NCBI GenBank assembly: GCA_965219165.1
Contig: CBDCMW010000002.1
Span: forward strand, 62,001 to 126,000
From: Aldehydirespirator sp965219165
Lineage (GTDB): Bacteria; Actinomycetota; Acidimicrobiia; Acidimicrobiales; Aldehydirespiratoraceae
Direction of reading: 5' to 3'
Length of the DNA stretch: 64,000 nt
Position numbers and translations under genes: made by a program
Part shown: positions 42,634-51,166 of the stretch, one piece after another
Position numbering within the stretch: the stretch's first letter is position 1
How the letters are laid out: every line of letters starts with the position of its first letter
Notes under the pieces: model-generated
Seen by the model: the letters and a program-made list of their open reading frames with translations, nothing else
What the model was told of the DNA's origin: nothing
The model's database searches: none

Positions 42634-42955
42634 CGAGGTCGAGTTCTATGTCGTGGGTGATGGGATGACCCGGGGGCAGGTACTCCACGTCGAACATCAC
42701 CGCGCAGCCGGGGCAGTAGAACTCCACGATCCGGCACCAGTCCGGATGGGGGCTGAACCCGAACTCGGTGGGGGGATCGAACGGTACGTGGATTTCACGC
42801 GGGTCCCGGTCGTAGGCCAGGCAGCCCTCCTTGTAGTTGCGCTCCGCCGGACCGAGGTCATGCCCGCACCGGTTGCACAACCATCGCCGGAAGGTCGTGT
42901 CGAGGTCCAGAGCCTCAGTGATGCGCCGCCGCCCAGCGTCGGAGTCCGTGGCCAC
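42620..42955 (-). CDS. Acetone/acetophenone carboxylase gamma-like zinc subunit
   Basis: 111 residues from GTG 42955, seven bases after GGAGGA. Two Cys pairs, WLCNRCGHDLG and EFYCPGCAVMFDVE, flank a region with YKEGCLAYDRDPREIHVPFD. Size, zinc ribbon and linkage to HyuA/HyuB genes fit the gamma subunit of acetone or acetophenone carboxylase. First gene of the operon; a dispersed repeat lies upstream. Confidence 0.7.
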   Translation of the reverse strand: MATDSDAGRRRITEALDLDTTFRRWLCNRCGHDLGPAERNYKEGCLAYDRDPREIHVPFDPPTEFGFSPHPDWCRIVEFYCPGCAVMFDVEYLPPGHPITHDIELDLDAIC

Positions 42956-43369
42956 GCAGCGATCCTCCCCCGCCGCCTCTAGTGGCCGGATTGTATACCG
43001 CCGTCCCAGAGGCCGAGCGGGTAGGCAGCACTTCAAGAGAAATCCGCGAGAGGCTGGGCGAGGCCGTGGCCCGAGCGGCCCGTGAGCGCAGCGAACAGGA
43101 GCGGGAAACACGACGCTTCACCGCGAGGCGGCACTACCTATAGCGCTGTCTCCTAGGCGGGCCTCAGACCGGCCCCTTCCGCCAGCCTGAGGCTGCCCTA
43201 CTCAAGACTTGTGGCCGGCTTGGCCCGTCCAGGAACCCGCAGCGGGAGTTCGAAGCGGCCTGACTTCGGTGTCAGCGCCCCCCGAGGGCACGCAGCCGAG
43301 CGTGGCTCATGCGGCGTGCCCAGGGGGAGGGAAGGTGCATTCTCACTACTAGGTCAATGACCGGCACCG
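42956..43369. other. Intergenic region with repeat R2
   Basis: About 410 bases between the gamma-subunit gene (minus) and the Calx-beta gene (minus). It holds repeat R2 copy A (43058-43109); otherwise nothing recognisable. The operon promoter should lie here, but no convincing hexamers were seen. Confidence 0.5.
43058..43109 (+). repeat. Dispersed 52-bp repeat R2, copy A
   Basis: Differs from 56033-56084 at a single position (AACAGGAG versus AACAAGAG). Begins GCGAGGCCGTGGCCCGAGCG and ends GAGCGGGAAAC. Confidence 0.85.
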
Positions 43370-46219
43370 TCACTGCCTTTCGGCCAACTGCTCGAGGATC
43401 TCGCAGATGTGATCGGGCTCTCCGGTGCGGTGCGTGGACTCAAAGGACCATTGGCCCGGACCGTTGGCATTGGCCGCCCGCACCTGCACGCCATAGAGGG
43501 TGTCGGTATCGAGACCGACGATGATCGTCGAGGTCGCGGCGCTGGCGTGGGGCCAGGCCTGCCATTCGCCGCCGCTCTCGATCTGGTCGTCAACGAAGAT
43601 CAGCTTGCGGTAGCGAAGTTCGTAATGGTCGATCAGGGCGCCGCCCACGAAGTCGGGAGCCGCCCAGCTCACTCCGAGCCCGGTGTGAAAGGAGCTATGA
43701 CCCGGATCGGGGCACAAGACCGTCGGCCACGCCGGCCGCCCCGGAGGCGCCGCCTCCGGGCCGCCATCGTCATCGGCAATGGTCACGGTGATCTCAGAGG
43801 GCTCGCCGATCACACATCCGTTGCGCTCGCAGCCGGTTATGCGCACCGTCACGGTGCCGTCAGGGTTGCCGACGTCGTTGTCGAGGATCTGAACCGCGCT
43901 GTCCCACACGTCGACGCGGGGCAGGCTCAGCACGATCCTCGATATCTGCCCCGAGATCGGCACGATCGGCGACTCACGCGTCCATTCGAACGACAGCTCC
44001 ACGTCGACGCCGCCCGGTGCCGGCCCGCCGCCAGCAGCCGAGAACAACAGCCGGTACAACACCCGCTCATCCTCGGAGAACGTCGAGCCGTCCTCCACCG
44101 TCTCACCCACCGTCAGCGTCCAATCGTCCGGAATCACCGTCCCATCGGGAACATGCACCAGCGTCACGACCGTGCGGCCCTCGGAGTCGACCTCGGCCAC
44201 CTGCAGCGACGCGGCCGTCACGCCGTTGTCCCCGTAGTCGCCGCCGGTCACCGTGTGGGCGATCGTTGCGGAGCCGTGGACCGCGTTGTCATCGGCCGTC
44301 GCGGTCACCGTGACGGTCTGGGGGATTTCCCAGTCCTGCGGCATGAACACCAAGGGCTCCGACACCGATATGTCGGCGTCGGCGACGCCGCGGACCTCGG
44401 GGCTGATCGTCACATCGTCAGTCGGCTCACGGGTCAGCACCACCGTGTAGGACGCCGTACCGCCCTCGTCGACGGTCAGCTTGTCCTGGTCGACGACAAC
44501 GCTCCGGTTGTCGTCGTCGACGATCGTGACCGCGGCCTCGCAATGGCGGATCGAGGAGCATGTCCGCCGGACCTCGGGATCCGCGGGGGCGAAGTGAACC
44601 GTGAACGGCAGTCCGGGCGATCTTTGCTGCAGCAGACGCAGTGTCTCATCACCCTCGACTTCAGTGTCATCAACGATCGTCAGCGGCACTCGTACCTCTG
44701 CCACGAAGGCGTCTCCGTCGGCGACCCACGCGCCTGAAGACGATCCCGGGAACGGAACCATTCTGGAAAAGGCCTCAAAGTCACCCGGTGCGGTCGCCGT
44801 GCCCGTCCAGGTCGACAATGCGACGTAGAAGGTGCCTGTGGGTGCTGGGATGTTCGGCTCGATCCTTGCCAGCAGCGCTATCTCCTCGTCGGTTGAGCCG
44901 CCACCCTCGGGGAGCATGTACGACGCGGCATTGAGCCGCACCGTCACCAGCGGTTCGCCCACGTAGACCCGCACCGACGCGGTGGGGGGATCGGGGACGT
45001 CGAACGGCTCGCCGTCGTCGACGGTGGCGATCACGTCGCCGGTGACCGCGTCCGGGTCCAAGGTCCTGGTGTGGACGCTCAACTCGGCGGAGGTCTCGTT
45101 GGCGCCGAAGGTGACGGTGTGCGACAGCCTGTCGGCGTCGATGATCCCGGACGACAGCGTCACGGGCACATCCAGATCGGAGTCCAGGTTGATTGCTCGG
45201 GTGATCGTGAAGACCAGTTCGTCGATCCCCTGCAGCGCCGTTGGGTGCTCCGCCGTGATGGTCACAGCGCCCGAGTGGACGATCTGATCGTCGATGGGCG
45301 GGGCCGCATCGTCGTCGAGGATTGTGACCGTCGCGCCGCAACCATCCAACGCAGGGCACTCCGAACCGCTGCCGTCCGCGGAAACGAATTTCACGCTGTC
45401 CGGAGCGTCGGGTGGCTTCACGAGCTGCATGCTCAGGGTCTCGGCGTCCTCGGCCTCGGTGTCGTCGATGACTGTGAACGGCACCGTTGCTCTCGCCACG
45501 AAGGCGTCTCCGTCAGCAGTCCAGCCTGCCGCGGCGAAGCTGAGCAGGAGGCCACCCGCCGTGTAGTCCTCGGGGGTCGTGGCCGTGCCCGGCTGGAAGC
45601 CGACCACGGCAGGGACGGCATTGCTGGGTGCGGGCACGTTCGGAGCGGTGCGCGCGATCAACTTGGCATCGGTTGCGACGCCGACGCTCTCGTCGACCGA
45701 GTAGGACTCTTCGCTGAAGCGCACCGTGACCAGCGGATCTCCCACATGGAGCCGCACCGACGCACTCGACGGGTTGCCCACGTCGTAGCCGGACCGGTTA
45801 TCGATGGTGGCGGTCACGTCTCCGGTTGCCGCGCCCGGGGCCGGGTCGTCGGTGGGTACGGAGAGCACGGCCTCGGCCTCGCCCGCGGGGATGGTCGCGG
45901 TGTACGACAGCTTCCTGGCTGAGACGATCCCCGAAGACATCGTTACCGAGACGTCCAAGTCCTCCCCCGTCGCCTCGGAGCGGGTCACCTCGAACACGAG
46001 AGGGTCGATCCCCTGCAGCGCGGTCGGATTCCGCGCCGCGATGGTTACTTGCGGCTCGGCCTGTTGCGCCCGAGCCTCACTGGCGACAGTGAGGCCCGAG
46101 ACCGCGACGACCAGTGCGAGAAGGGCGCGCGCTATGGCGATCCCAGGTCGCGCCCGTGCTCGGTCAGGCGGCGTTGGCCCCGCTTGCAGGTCCGGCGATG
46201 CAGTGCACGATTGTCTCAT
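43370..46219 (-). CDS. Secreted Calx-beta repeat protein with fibronectin III end
   Basis: 949 residues. A signal peptide (ALLALVVAVSGLTVASEARA) precedes at least four beta-sandwich repeats with Calx-beta traits (TVTILDDD, YSVDESVG, LTVDEGGTASYTVVLTREPT, DDTEAEDAETLSM). The C-terminal 100 residues look like a fibronectin III domain (SWAAPDFVGGALIDHYELRY, VGLDTDTLYGVQVRAANANG). Probably a calcium-binding adhesion or matrix protein. No anchor or sorting motif was seen, so attachment is unclear. Confidence 0.75.
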   Translation of the reverse strand: MRQSCTASPDLQAGPTPPDRARARPGIAIARALLALVVAVSGLTVASEARAQQAEPQVTIAARNPTALQGIDPLVFEVTRSEATGEDLDVSVTMSSGIVSARKLSYTATIPAGEAEAVLSVPTDDPAPGAATGDVTATIDNRSGYDVGNPSSASVRLHVGDPLVTVRFSEESYSVDESVGVATDAKLIARTAPNVPAPSNAVPAVVGFQPGTATTPEDYTAGGLLLSFAAAGWTADGDAFVARATVPFTVIDDTEAEDAETLSMQLVKPPDAPDSVKFVSADGSGSECPALDGCGATVTILDDDAAPPIDDQIVHSGAVTITAEHPTALQGIDELVFTITRAINLDSDLDVPVTLSSGIIDADRLSHTVTFGANETSAELSVHTRTLDPDAVTGDVIATVDDGEPFDVPDPPTASVRVYVGEPLVTVRLNAASYMLPEGGGSTDEEIALLARIEPNIPAPTGTFYVALSTWTGTATAPGDFEAFSRMVPFPGSSSGAWVADGDAFVAEVRVPLTIVDDTEVEGDETLRLLQQRSPGLPFTVHFAPADPEVRRTCSSIRHCEAAVTIVDDDNRSVVVDQDKLTVDEGGTASYTVVLTREPTDDVTISPEVRGVADADISVSEPLVFMPQDWEIPQTVTVTATADDNAVHGSATIAHTVTGGDYGDNGVTAASLQVAEVDSEGRTVVTLVHVPDGTVIPDDWTLTVGETVEDGSTFSEDERVLYRLLFSAAGGGPAPGGVDVELSFEWTRESPIVPISGQISRIVLSLPRVDVWDSAVQILDNDVGNPDGTVTVRITGCERNGCVIGEPSEITVTIADDDGGPEAAPPGRPAWPTVLCPDPGHSSFHTGLGVSWAAPDFVGGALIDHYELRYRKLIFVDDQIESGGEWQAWPHASAATSTIIVGLDTDTLYGVQVRAANANGPGQWSFESTHRTGEPDHICEILEQLAERQ

Positions 46220-46333
46220 CGCCTACTCCATTGCCCGCCACCTCCCAAGGTTTCGGAAGGTGACCGAAGTCACACAGCGGCGGCCGGGGTCGAAGCTGTC
46301 CACATACATATCTCCTTATCTTTGAAGTGTATT

Positions 46334-46347
46334 TGCTATATATTGCA
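46334..46347. promoter_or_regulatory. Candidate operator of the toxin-antitoxin pair
   Basis: TGCTATATATTGCA is a near-perfect palindrome (12 of 14 positions) in an AT-rich tract 60 bases before the antitoxin start. TTGCTA (46333-46338) and TAGGAT (46355-46360), 16 bases apart, could be the promoter, overlapping the operator as expected for autoregulation. Confidence 0.4.
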
Positions 46348-46408
46348 GATAGGGTAGGATCGTATGCGCTCCTTGAAGCCCATGCACGCCAATGGTAGGA
46401 TGATCGGT

Positions 46409-46657
46409 ATGACGCAACCGAAGGCCAAGATCGCGATCACGATCGCCGCCGACGTGCTGGCCCGCGTCAAGTCGGAGGTCGAGGCGGGTCCCTTGCGGAG
46501 CGTCTCGGCCTACATCGAACATGCCGTGATCAACCAACTCGCGGCAGAGGACGACTTCGACTCCTGGCTGACCGAGGCGCTCAAGGCAACGGGCGGACCA
46601 CTGACCGACGAGGAGAGAGCGGAGGCGCAACGCCTCCTAGGCCACACCGCCGCGTGA
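46409..46657 (+). CDS. Antitoxin, VapB-like
   Basis: 82 residues from ATG 46409. KIAITIAADVLARVKSEVEA resembles the N-terminal ribbon-helix-helix of small antitoxins, then a helical acidic end (LTDEERAEAQRLLG) that would cover the toxin. Its TGA overlaps the toxin GTG (GTGA). Confidence 0.7.
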   Translation: MTQPKAKIAITIAADVLARVKSEVEAGPLRSVSAYIEHAVINQLAAEDDFDSWLTEALKATGGPLTDEERAEAQRLLGHTAA

Positions 46658-47031
46658 GCGGGGTCGTCCTAGACACTGGCGCTCTCATTGCTCTGGAACG
46701 CGCCAGCCGCGCCATCACAGGTCTCGTCGCTGAAGCGCGTCGAGCGAGGGAGACGCTCACCGTTCCCGCAGGATGCGTTGCCCAGGCTTGGCGCGATCCT
46801 CGGCGCCAGGTCCGGCTCGCCGCCTTCCTGAAGCGGCCCAATGTCGACATAGTCGCCATGGATGCGGATCAGGCCCGGCAGGTCGGCCTGCTTCTGGCCG
46901 CGACCGGGGCGTCGGACATCGCCGACGCCCATGTCGCCGTGTGTGCGCTCCGACTCGGCGCGACGGTCCTGACCAGCGACCCGGACGACATCCGGCGGCT
47001 AGCGCCGAATCTGTCAGTCCACCGTGCCTAG
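46654..47031 (+). CDS. PIN-domain toxin, VapC-like
   Basis: 125 residues. Acidic PIN residues are visible in VVLDTGALIALERA, GASDIADAHVAVCA and VLTSDPDDIRRLA, giving a metal-dependent RNase site. Translationally coupled to the antitoxin gene, which presumably neutralises it and represses the operon. The target RNA is unknown. Confidence 0.8.
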   Translation: MSGVVLDTGALIALERASRAITGLVAEARRARETLTVPAGCVAQAWRDPRRQVRLAAFLKRPNVDIVAMDADQARQVGLLLAATGASDIADAHVAVCALRLGATVLTSDPDDIRRLAPNLSVHRA

Positions 47032-47112
47032 GTAGTCGCCCGACGGCGTCCTCGCTGCTAGCGCCATCCGGTGTGGCGAGGGAGCGGGGACAGCGCGGGC
47101 CACACTGAGGGG

Positions 47113-48729
47113 GTGAGCGTCCACGAAGCCGGCGATGCGGTCGCGACAGCCGATGTCCTGCGGGAGGCGGGGCGGCGGCGCACGTTCGCGATCATCTCGC
47201 ATCCCGACGCGGGCAAGACGACGCTGACCGAGAAGTTCCTGCTCTATGGCGGGGCGCTGACAGCCGGGGCCGGCTCCGTCAGAGCAAAGGGCGATCGCCG
47301 GGCGACCGCCTCGGATTGGATGGAGCTGGAGCGGCGCCGGGGCATCTCAGTGTCCTCGGCGGTGGTGCAGTTGCCATACCGGGACCGGGTGCTGAACCTG
47401 CTCGACACGCCGGGCCACGGGGACTTCTCCGAGGACACCTACCGCGTGCTCTCCGCGGTGGACGCGGCGGTGATGGTGCTCGACGGGGCCAAAGGCATCG
47501 AGGCACAGACCCGCAAGCTGTTCGAAGTGTGCCGCAACCGGGAGATCCCCATCGTCACGTTCATCAACAAGTGGGACCGCCCGGCGCGCGACCCCCTCGA
47601 GCTTCTCGACGAGATCGAGGACCAGCTCGTGCTCGACCCGGTTCCGGTCACCTGGCCCGTCGGCGAGGGCGAGCGGTTCAGTGGGCTGATCGACCGCCGC
47701 CGCGGCGACTTCGTGCGCTTCGCCCGCACCGCCGGAGGCGCCACCACGGCCGACGAGGAGATCGTCGAGCCCGGGCGGGCCGAGATCGAGGAGGGCGCCG
47801 CCTGGAACGAGGCCCGCGAGGCACTGGAGCTGCTCGACGCGGCCTCAGCCGAGCTGGACGTCAAGCGCTTCGAGGCCGGGGAGCTGACGCCGGTGTTCTA
47901 CGGATCGGCCCTCATCAACTTCGGAGTGCGGCTGCTGCTCGACGCCATTGTCGACATGGCCCCCGAACCAGGAGCCCGTCTCGACGCTGACGACGACCCC
48001 CGCCCGGTGGATGCTCCGTTCAGCGCGGTGGTGTTCAAGGTGCAGTCCAACATGGACCCCGCCCACCGCGATCGCATGGCCTTCCTGCGGGTGTGCTCTG
48101 GCCGCTTCGAGCGAGGCATGACGGTCACCTCCGGGAGGACCGGCAAGACCCTGGCTACCAAGTACGCCCACACGGTGGTGGGCCGGGACCGCAGCACCGT
48201 CACCGAGGCCTGGCCCGGCGACGTGATCGGCTTGGTCAACGCGGCCGAGCTGCGGGTGGGCGACGCGGTGCACGCCGCCGACGGCCCGGTGCGCTGGCCT
48301 CTGGTGCCGTCGTTCGCTCCGAGCAGCTTCCGGCTGGCCCGCTGCGCCGACACGTCCAAGGCCAAGCAGTTCCGCTCCGGGGTGCGCCAGCTCGACTCCG
48401 AGGGCGTGGTGCAGGTGCTGCGCCGGCCCGAGGGCGGCGAGAGCGCCCCGATCCTGGCCGCGGTGGGGCCGCTGCAGTTCGACGTGGCCGAGCACCGGCT
48501 GCGCCACGAGTTCGGCGCGCCGGTCCAGCTCGCGCCGGCGCCGTGGACCACGGCCCGCCGAACTGACAAGGCCTCAGCCGCGGTGCTGGGCACCATGTCG
48601 GGTGTGACCATCGCCGAGCGGGCCGAGGGCGGCGATTTGCTGGCCCTGTTCGAGAGCCCCTACTGGCTGGCCCGCCTCCAGTCCGACCACCCCGAGCTAG
48701 TGCTGGAGCGCCTGGTCGGCGAGGGCTAG
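47113..48729 (+). CDS. prfC: Peptide chain release factor 3
   Basis: 538 residues from GTG 47113. GTPase that recycles RF1/RF2 after termination. G1 IISHPDAGKTTLTEK, switch region RRGISVSSAVVQLPY, G3 LLDTPGHGDFSEDTYR, G4 FINKWDR, then RF3-type domains (AFLRVCSGRFERGMTVTSG, DTSKAKQFRSGVRQLDSEGV, VGPLQFDVAEHRL). An RF3 gene is of interest next to operons that rely on stop/start overlaps, but no direct link is shown. Confidence 0.92.
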   Translation: MSVHEAGDAVATADVLREAGRRRTFAIISHPDAGKTTLTEKFLLYGGALTAGAGSVRAKGDRRATASDWMELERRRGISVSSAVVQLPYRDRVLNLLDTPGHGDFSEDTYRVLSAVDAAVMVLDGAKGIEAQTRKLFEVCRNREIPIVTFINKWDRPARDPLELLDEIEDQLVLDPVPVTWPVGEGERFSGLIDRRRGDFVRFARTAGGATTADEEIVEPGRAEIEEGAAWNEAREALELLDAASAELDVKRFEAGELTPVFYGSALINFGVRLLLDAIVDMAPEPGARLDADDDPRPVDAPFSAVVFKVQSNMDPAHRDRMAFLRVCSGRFERGMTVTSGRTGKTLATKYAHTVVGRDRSTVTEAWPGDVIGLVNAAELRVGDAVHAADGPVRWPLVPSFAPSSFRLARCADTSKAKQFRSGVRQLDSEGVVQVLRRPEGGESAPILAAVGPLQFDVAEHRLRHEFGAPVQLAPAPWTTARRTDKASAAVLGTMSGVTIAERAEGGDLLALFESPYWLARLQSDHPELVLERLVGEG

Positions 48730-48770
48730 CGCCACCGGCGGGCTCGGCGGCTTCCCAATCTGGGCTCCCC

Positions 48771-50276
48771 CTATCTGATCGACATCGCCCAGAACTCGTC
48801 GTGGGCGGAACAGCCGCCGTCGTACTCCCTCTTGTCGGGGTAGTCGGCCAACGAGTCGAAGTCGGGGAAGAACACGGCACGCCCGCCGGAGAAGTCGAGG
48901 TAGTCGCCGGTGACGAACGGGCCCTCCTTGCCGAGCCACAGGGCACCGGAGCCGGCGTCGAAGCGGACCAGCGGCTGCGGCAGGCGCACGAACATCCGGA
49001 AATGGCCCTGGTCGGGCCGGTACCACGAATCCGTCCTCCACTCGGGCCCCACGTCGACGTACACACATGGAGCCTCAATCACCAGGGTCCCGGCCAGCGC
49101 GTGCCGGGGGAGACGCTGCTTGGGGTCCCACGGGAACATCCCGGCTAGAGGCGGGACGGTTTCTCCAGCTTCGATCGCCTCGCCCGGCTCCGGGCCGGTC
49201 GGCTGCATCGACGCCGCCCAGAGCGACCCGTGGGCCGCGCAACCCCCCTCGAAAGGCTCTTCGACAGGGGTGTCGCCAGCAGCCCAGCCCACGCTGCCGA
49301 TCACGGTCACCGCGTCGCCGCTGGTCATCGGACCGTGCCCGGCGACCCAGAGCTCTCCGGAATCGGGGTCGTAGCTGATCAGCGGCAGGGGAACGCGAAC
49401 CAGCGTGCGCACCGGCGGCCCTTCCGCGGTCACAGCTGCCTCCCCGCCGTCGGTGCCGGTGCCGGTGACGTACACGCACCGCGGCTGGGATTTCAGATCC
49501 GGCTCATTGGCGACGCATCGGACCCAGATCTCGTCGGTTACATAGGCACAGGCCGGGGCGATCTCGAGGGTCCCCGACACGGAGGTGTCGCCGAACCCGC
49601 CCGTGGGATCCCACTCGAAGGTGTTGGTCAGCTCCCGAGGCTCCGCGGGCGGGTCGCCCCAGCCGAACGGCAGCATGTGGTCGAGTCCGGCCGTCATGCT
49701 GCTCGCGTGCCATATCCCGTGGGCGCTGCACTCGCCCTCCACCGTGAGCCGGACGTAGCTGCCGCCCTCGCCGCCGCCGCCCAGTGAGACGTCGTCGCCG
49801 CTGGTCATCGGGCCTTCGTCGCGGACCCAGATCTCTCCGGTGTCCGAGTCGAAGCGCACGAACGCCCGGGGCAGCCGCACGAGGTAGCGCTGCAGGTTCC
49901 CGTCGGGCATGCGCGTCGTCCGCCCGTCGGTGTCGTCAAGCCAGTAGAGGTAGACGCACGGAGGCTCGATCTCCAGGATGCCGATCGCCGGAGCCGTCAT
50001 GGCACCCGCCTCGAAATCCGTCGTGTACAGGCCGGCCAGCGGAGGCTCCTGACCGATCTCCGCGGCCGGGTCGGATGGCTCGCCCGGCTCCGACCGCTCG
50101 GGCTGCGCTGACGGCCCGGCCTCGTCACCCTGCTGGGTCGGAACCGGCTGCTCGGACTCATCGGACGCTCCAACCGGCTCTTCTACCGGCGGCAAGCTGT
50201 CGCCGCCGCCGCAACCGACCGCGATCACGGCCGAGGCGATCAGCGCGGCCGCACCCCGCATCGCGCTCGTCCGCAT
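48771..50276 (-). CDS. Lipoprotein with three copies of an unknown domain
   Basis: 501 residues from ATG 50276 (MRTSAMRGAAALIASAV), with lipobox AVIAVGC. The frame extends another 48 codons upstream through a 63-bp repeat; that extension is thought non-native. After an acidic linker come three units of about 130 residues sharing a CVY strand, VRLPR(A/Q)FVRFDSDTGE-like segment, GPMTSGD and a closing C-x-AHG-x-W-x-ASSM motif. Surface lipoprotein of unknown function. Confidence 0.7.
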   Translation of the reverse strand: MRTSAMRGAAALIASAVIAVGCGGGDSLPPVEEPVGASDESEQPVPTQQGDEAGPSAQPERSEPGEPSDPAAEIGQEPPLAGLYTTDFEAGAMTAPAIGILEIEPPCVYLYWLDDTDGRTTRMPDGNLQRYLVRLPRAFVRFDSDTGEIWVRDEGPMTSGDDVSLGGGGEGGSYVRLTVEGECSAHGIWHASSMTAGLDHMLPFGWGDPPAEPRELTNTFEWDPTGGFGDTSVSGTLEIAPACAYVTDEIWVRCVANEPDLKSQPRCVYVTGTGTDGGEAAVTAEGPPVRTLVRVPLPLISYDPDSGELWVAGHGPMTSGDAVTVIGSVGWAAGDTPVEEPFEGGCAAHGSLWAASMQPTGPEPGEAIEAGETVPPLAGMFPWDPKQRLPRHALAGTLVIEAPCVYVDVGPEWRTDSWYRPDQGHFRMFVRLPQPLVRFDAGSGALWLGKEGPFVTGDYLDFSGGRAVFFPDFDSLADYPDKREYDGGCSAHDEFWAMSIR

Positions 50277-50287
50277 GGCCCGCGATT

Positions 50288-50461
50288 GCATCACACTCCA
50301 GACGCACATGTCTGGCCTCTGGTTCCCAGGACTGCGAATTGCCCGCAATGGCATCACACTCCAGACGCACATGTCTGGCCTCTGGTTCCCAGGACTGCGA
50401 ATTGCCCGCAATGGCATCACACTTCAGACGCCCGTGTCCGGACCCTGGTTCCCAGGACTGA
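50288..50461. repeat. 63-bp tandem repeat, about 2.8 units
   Basis: Units begin at 50288, 50351 and 50414; the third is diverged. Each of the first two holds the palindrome CCAGACGCACATGTCTGG (50298 and 50361). Located between the divergent lipoprotein and sulfatase genes, so it can affect both promoters. On the minus strand it reads in frame into the lipoprotein gene (repeating MPLRAIRSPGNQRPDMCVWS plus V). Confidence 0.9.
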
Positions 50462-50500
50462 CGACGGTGCCGCGGGGCAGCATGCCAGTAGCTTGGCGCC

Positions 50501-51166
50501 ATGGCGGAGGTCGATGCGCGACCCAACATCTTGCTGATCGTGTCGGACGAGGAGCGCCGCAACGACTGGCTCGAGGGCGCGGTAGACCTGCCCGCCCACC
50601 AGCGGCTGCGCGGCGACGGGCTGAGCTTCGACCGCTACTTCACCCACGCCTCGCCGTGCTCGCCGTCGCGGGCCAGCCTCTACACCGGCCGCTACCTGGC
50701 CGAGCACGGCGTGGTGGACAACGTCGCCTTCCCCACCCACACCGCGCTCGACCCGGACATCCCCACCATCGGCAGCCTGCTGGCCGAGCGGAGCTACCGG
50801 TCCAGCTATCTGGGCAAGTGGCACCTCGGCCACAGCGAGGCACCCGACATGGCGGCCCACGGGTACCTCGACTGGGAGGGCAACAGCCGCTACGCGGTGC
50901 GGGGCTTCTACGACGGCGAGACCAAGTACGCCCGCTACTACGGGATCGGTGGCGGGGTGCGGCGCGACGGAACCACCGACGAACGCGGCAAGCTCTTCGA
51001 TGTGGACGCCGAATTCGACGACCACGACCACGAGTGGTACGAGACCGAGGAGGACCCCCACGAGCTCGTCAACCTGGCCAACGACCGAGGCCGCCGCAAC
51101 GAGCTGCGCGCCCTGTTCCGCCGTCTGCTGGACTATGAGGCAGAGGAGCTGACGCTGACACCATGA
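50501..51166 (+). pseudogene. Sulfatase with large internal deletion
   Basis: 221 residues against about 450-550 for the family. The N-terminal part is good: PNILLIVSDEER, CSPSR formylglycine motif (Cys53) in SPCSPSRASLYTGRY, and GKWHLG at 105-110. The sequence then jumps from DMAAHGYLDWEGNSRY to the C-terminal segment WYETEEDPHELVNLANDR. The middle barrel, with the second set of metal ligands (DHG region), is missing while the frame is kept. It is unlikely to be catalytically active. ATGA overlap with the P450 gene shows it may still serve to couple translation. Confidence 0.65.
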
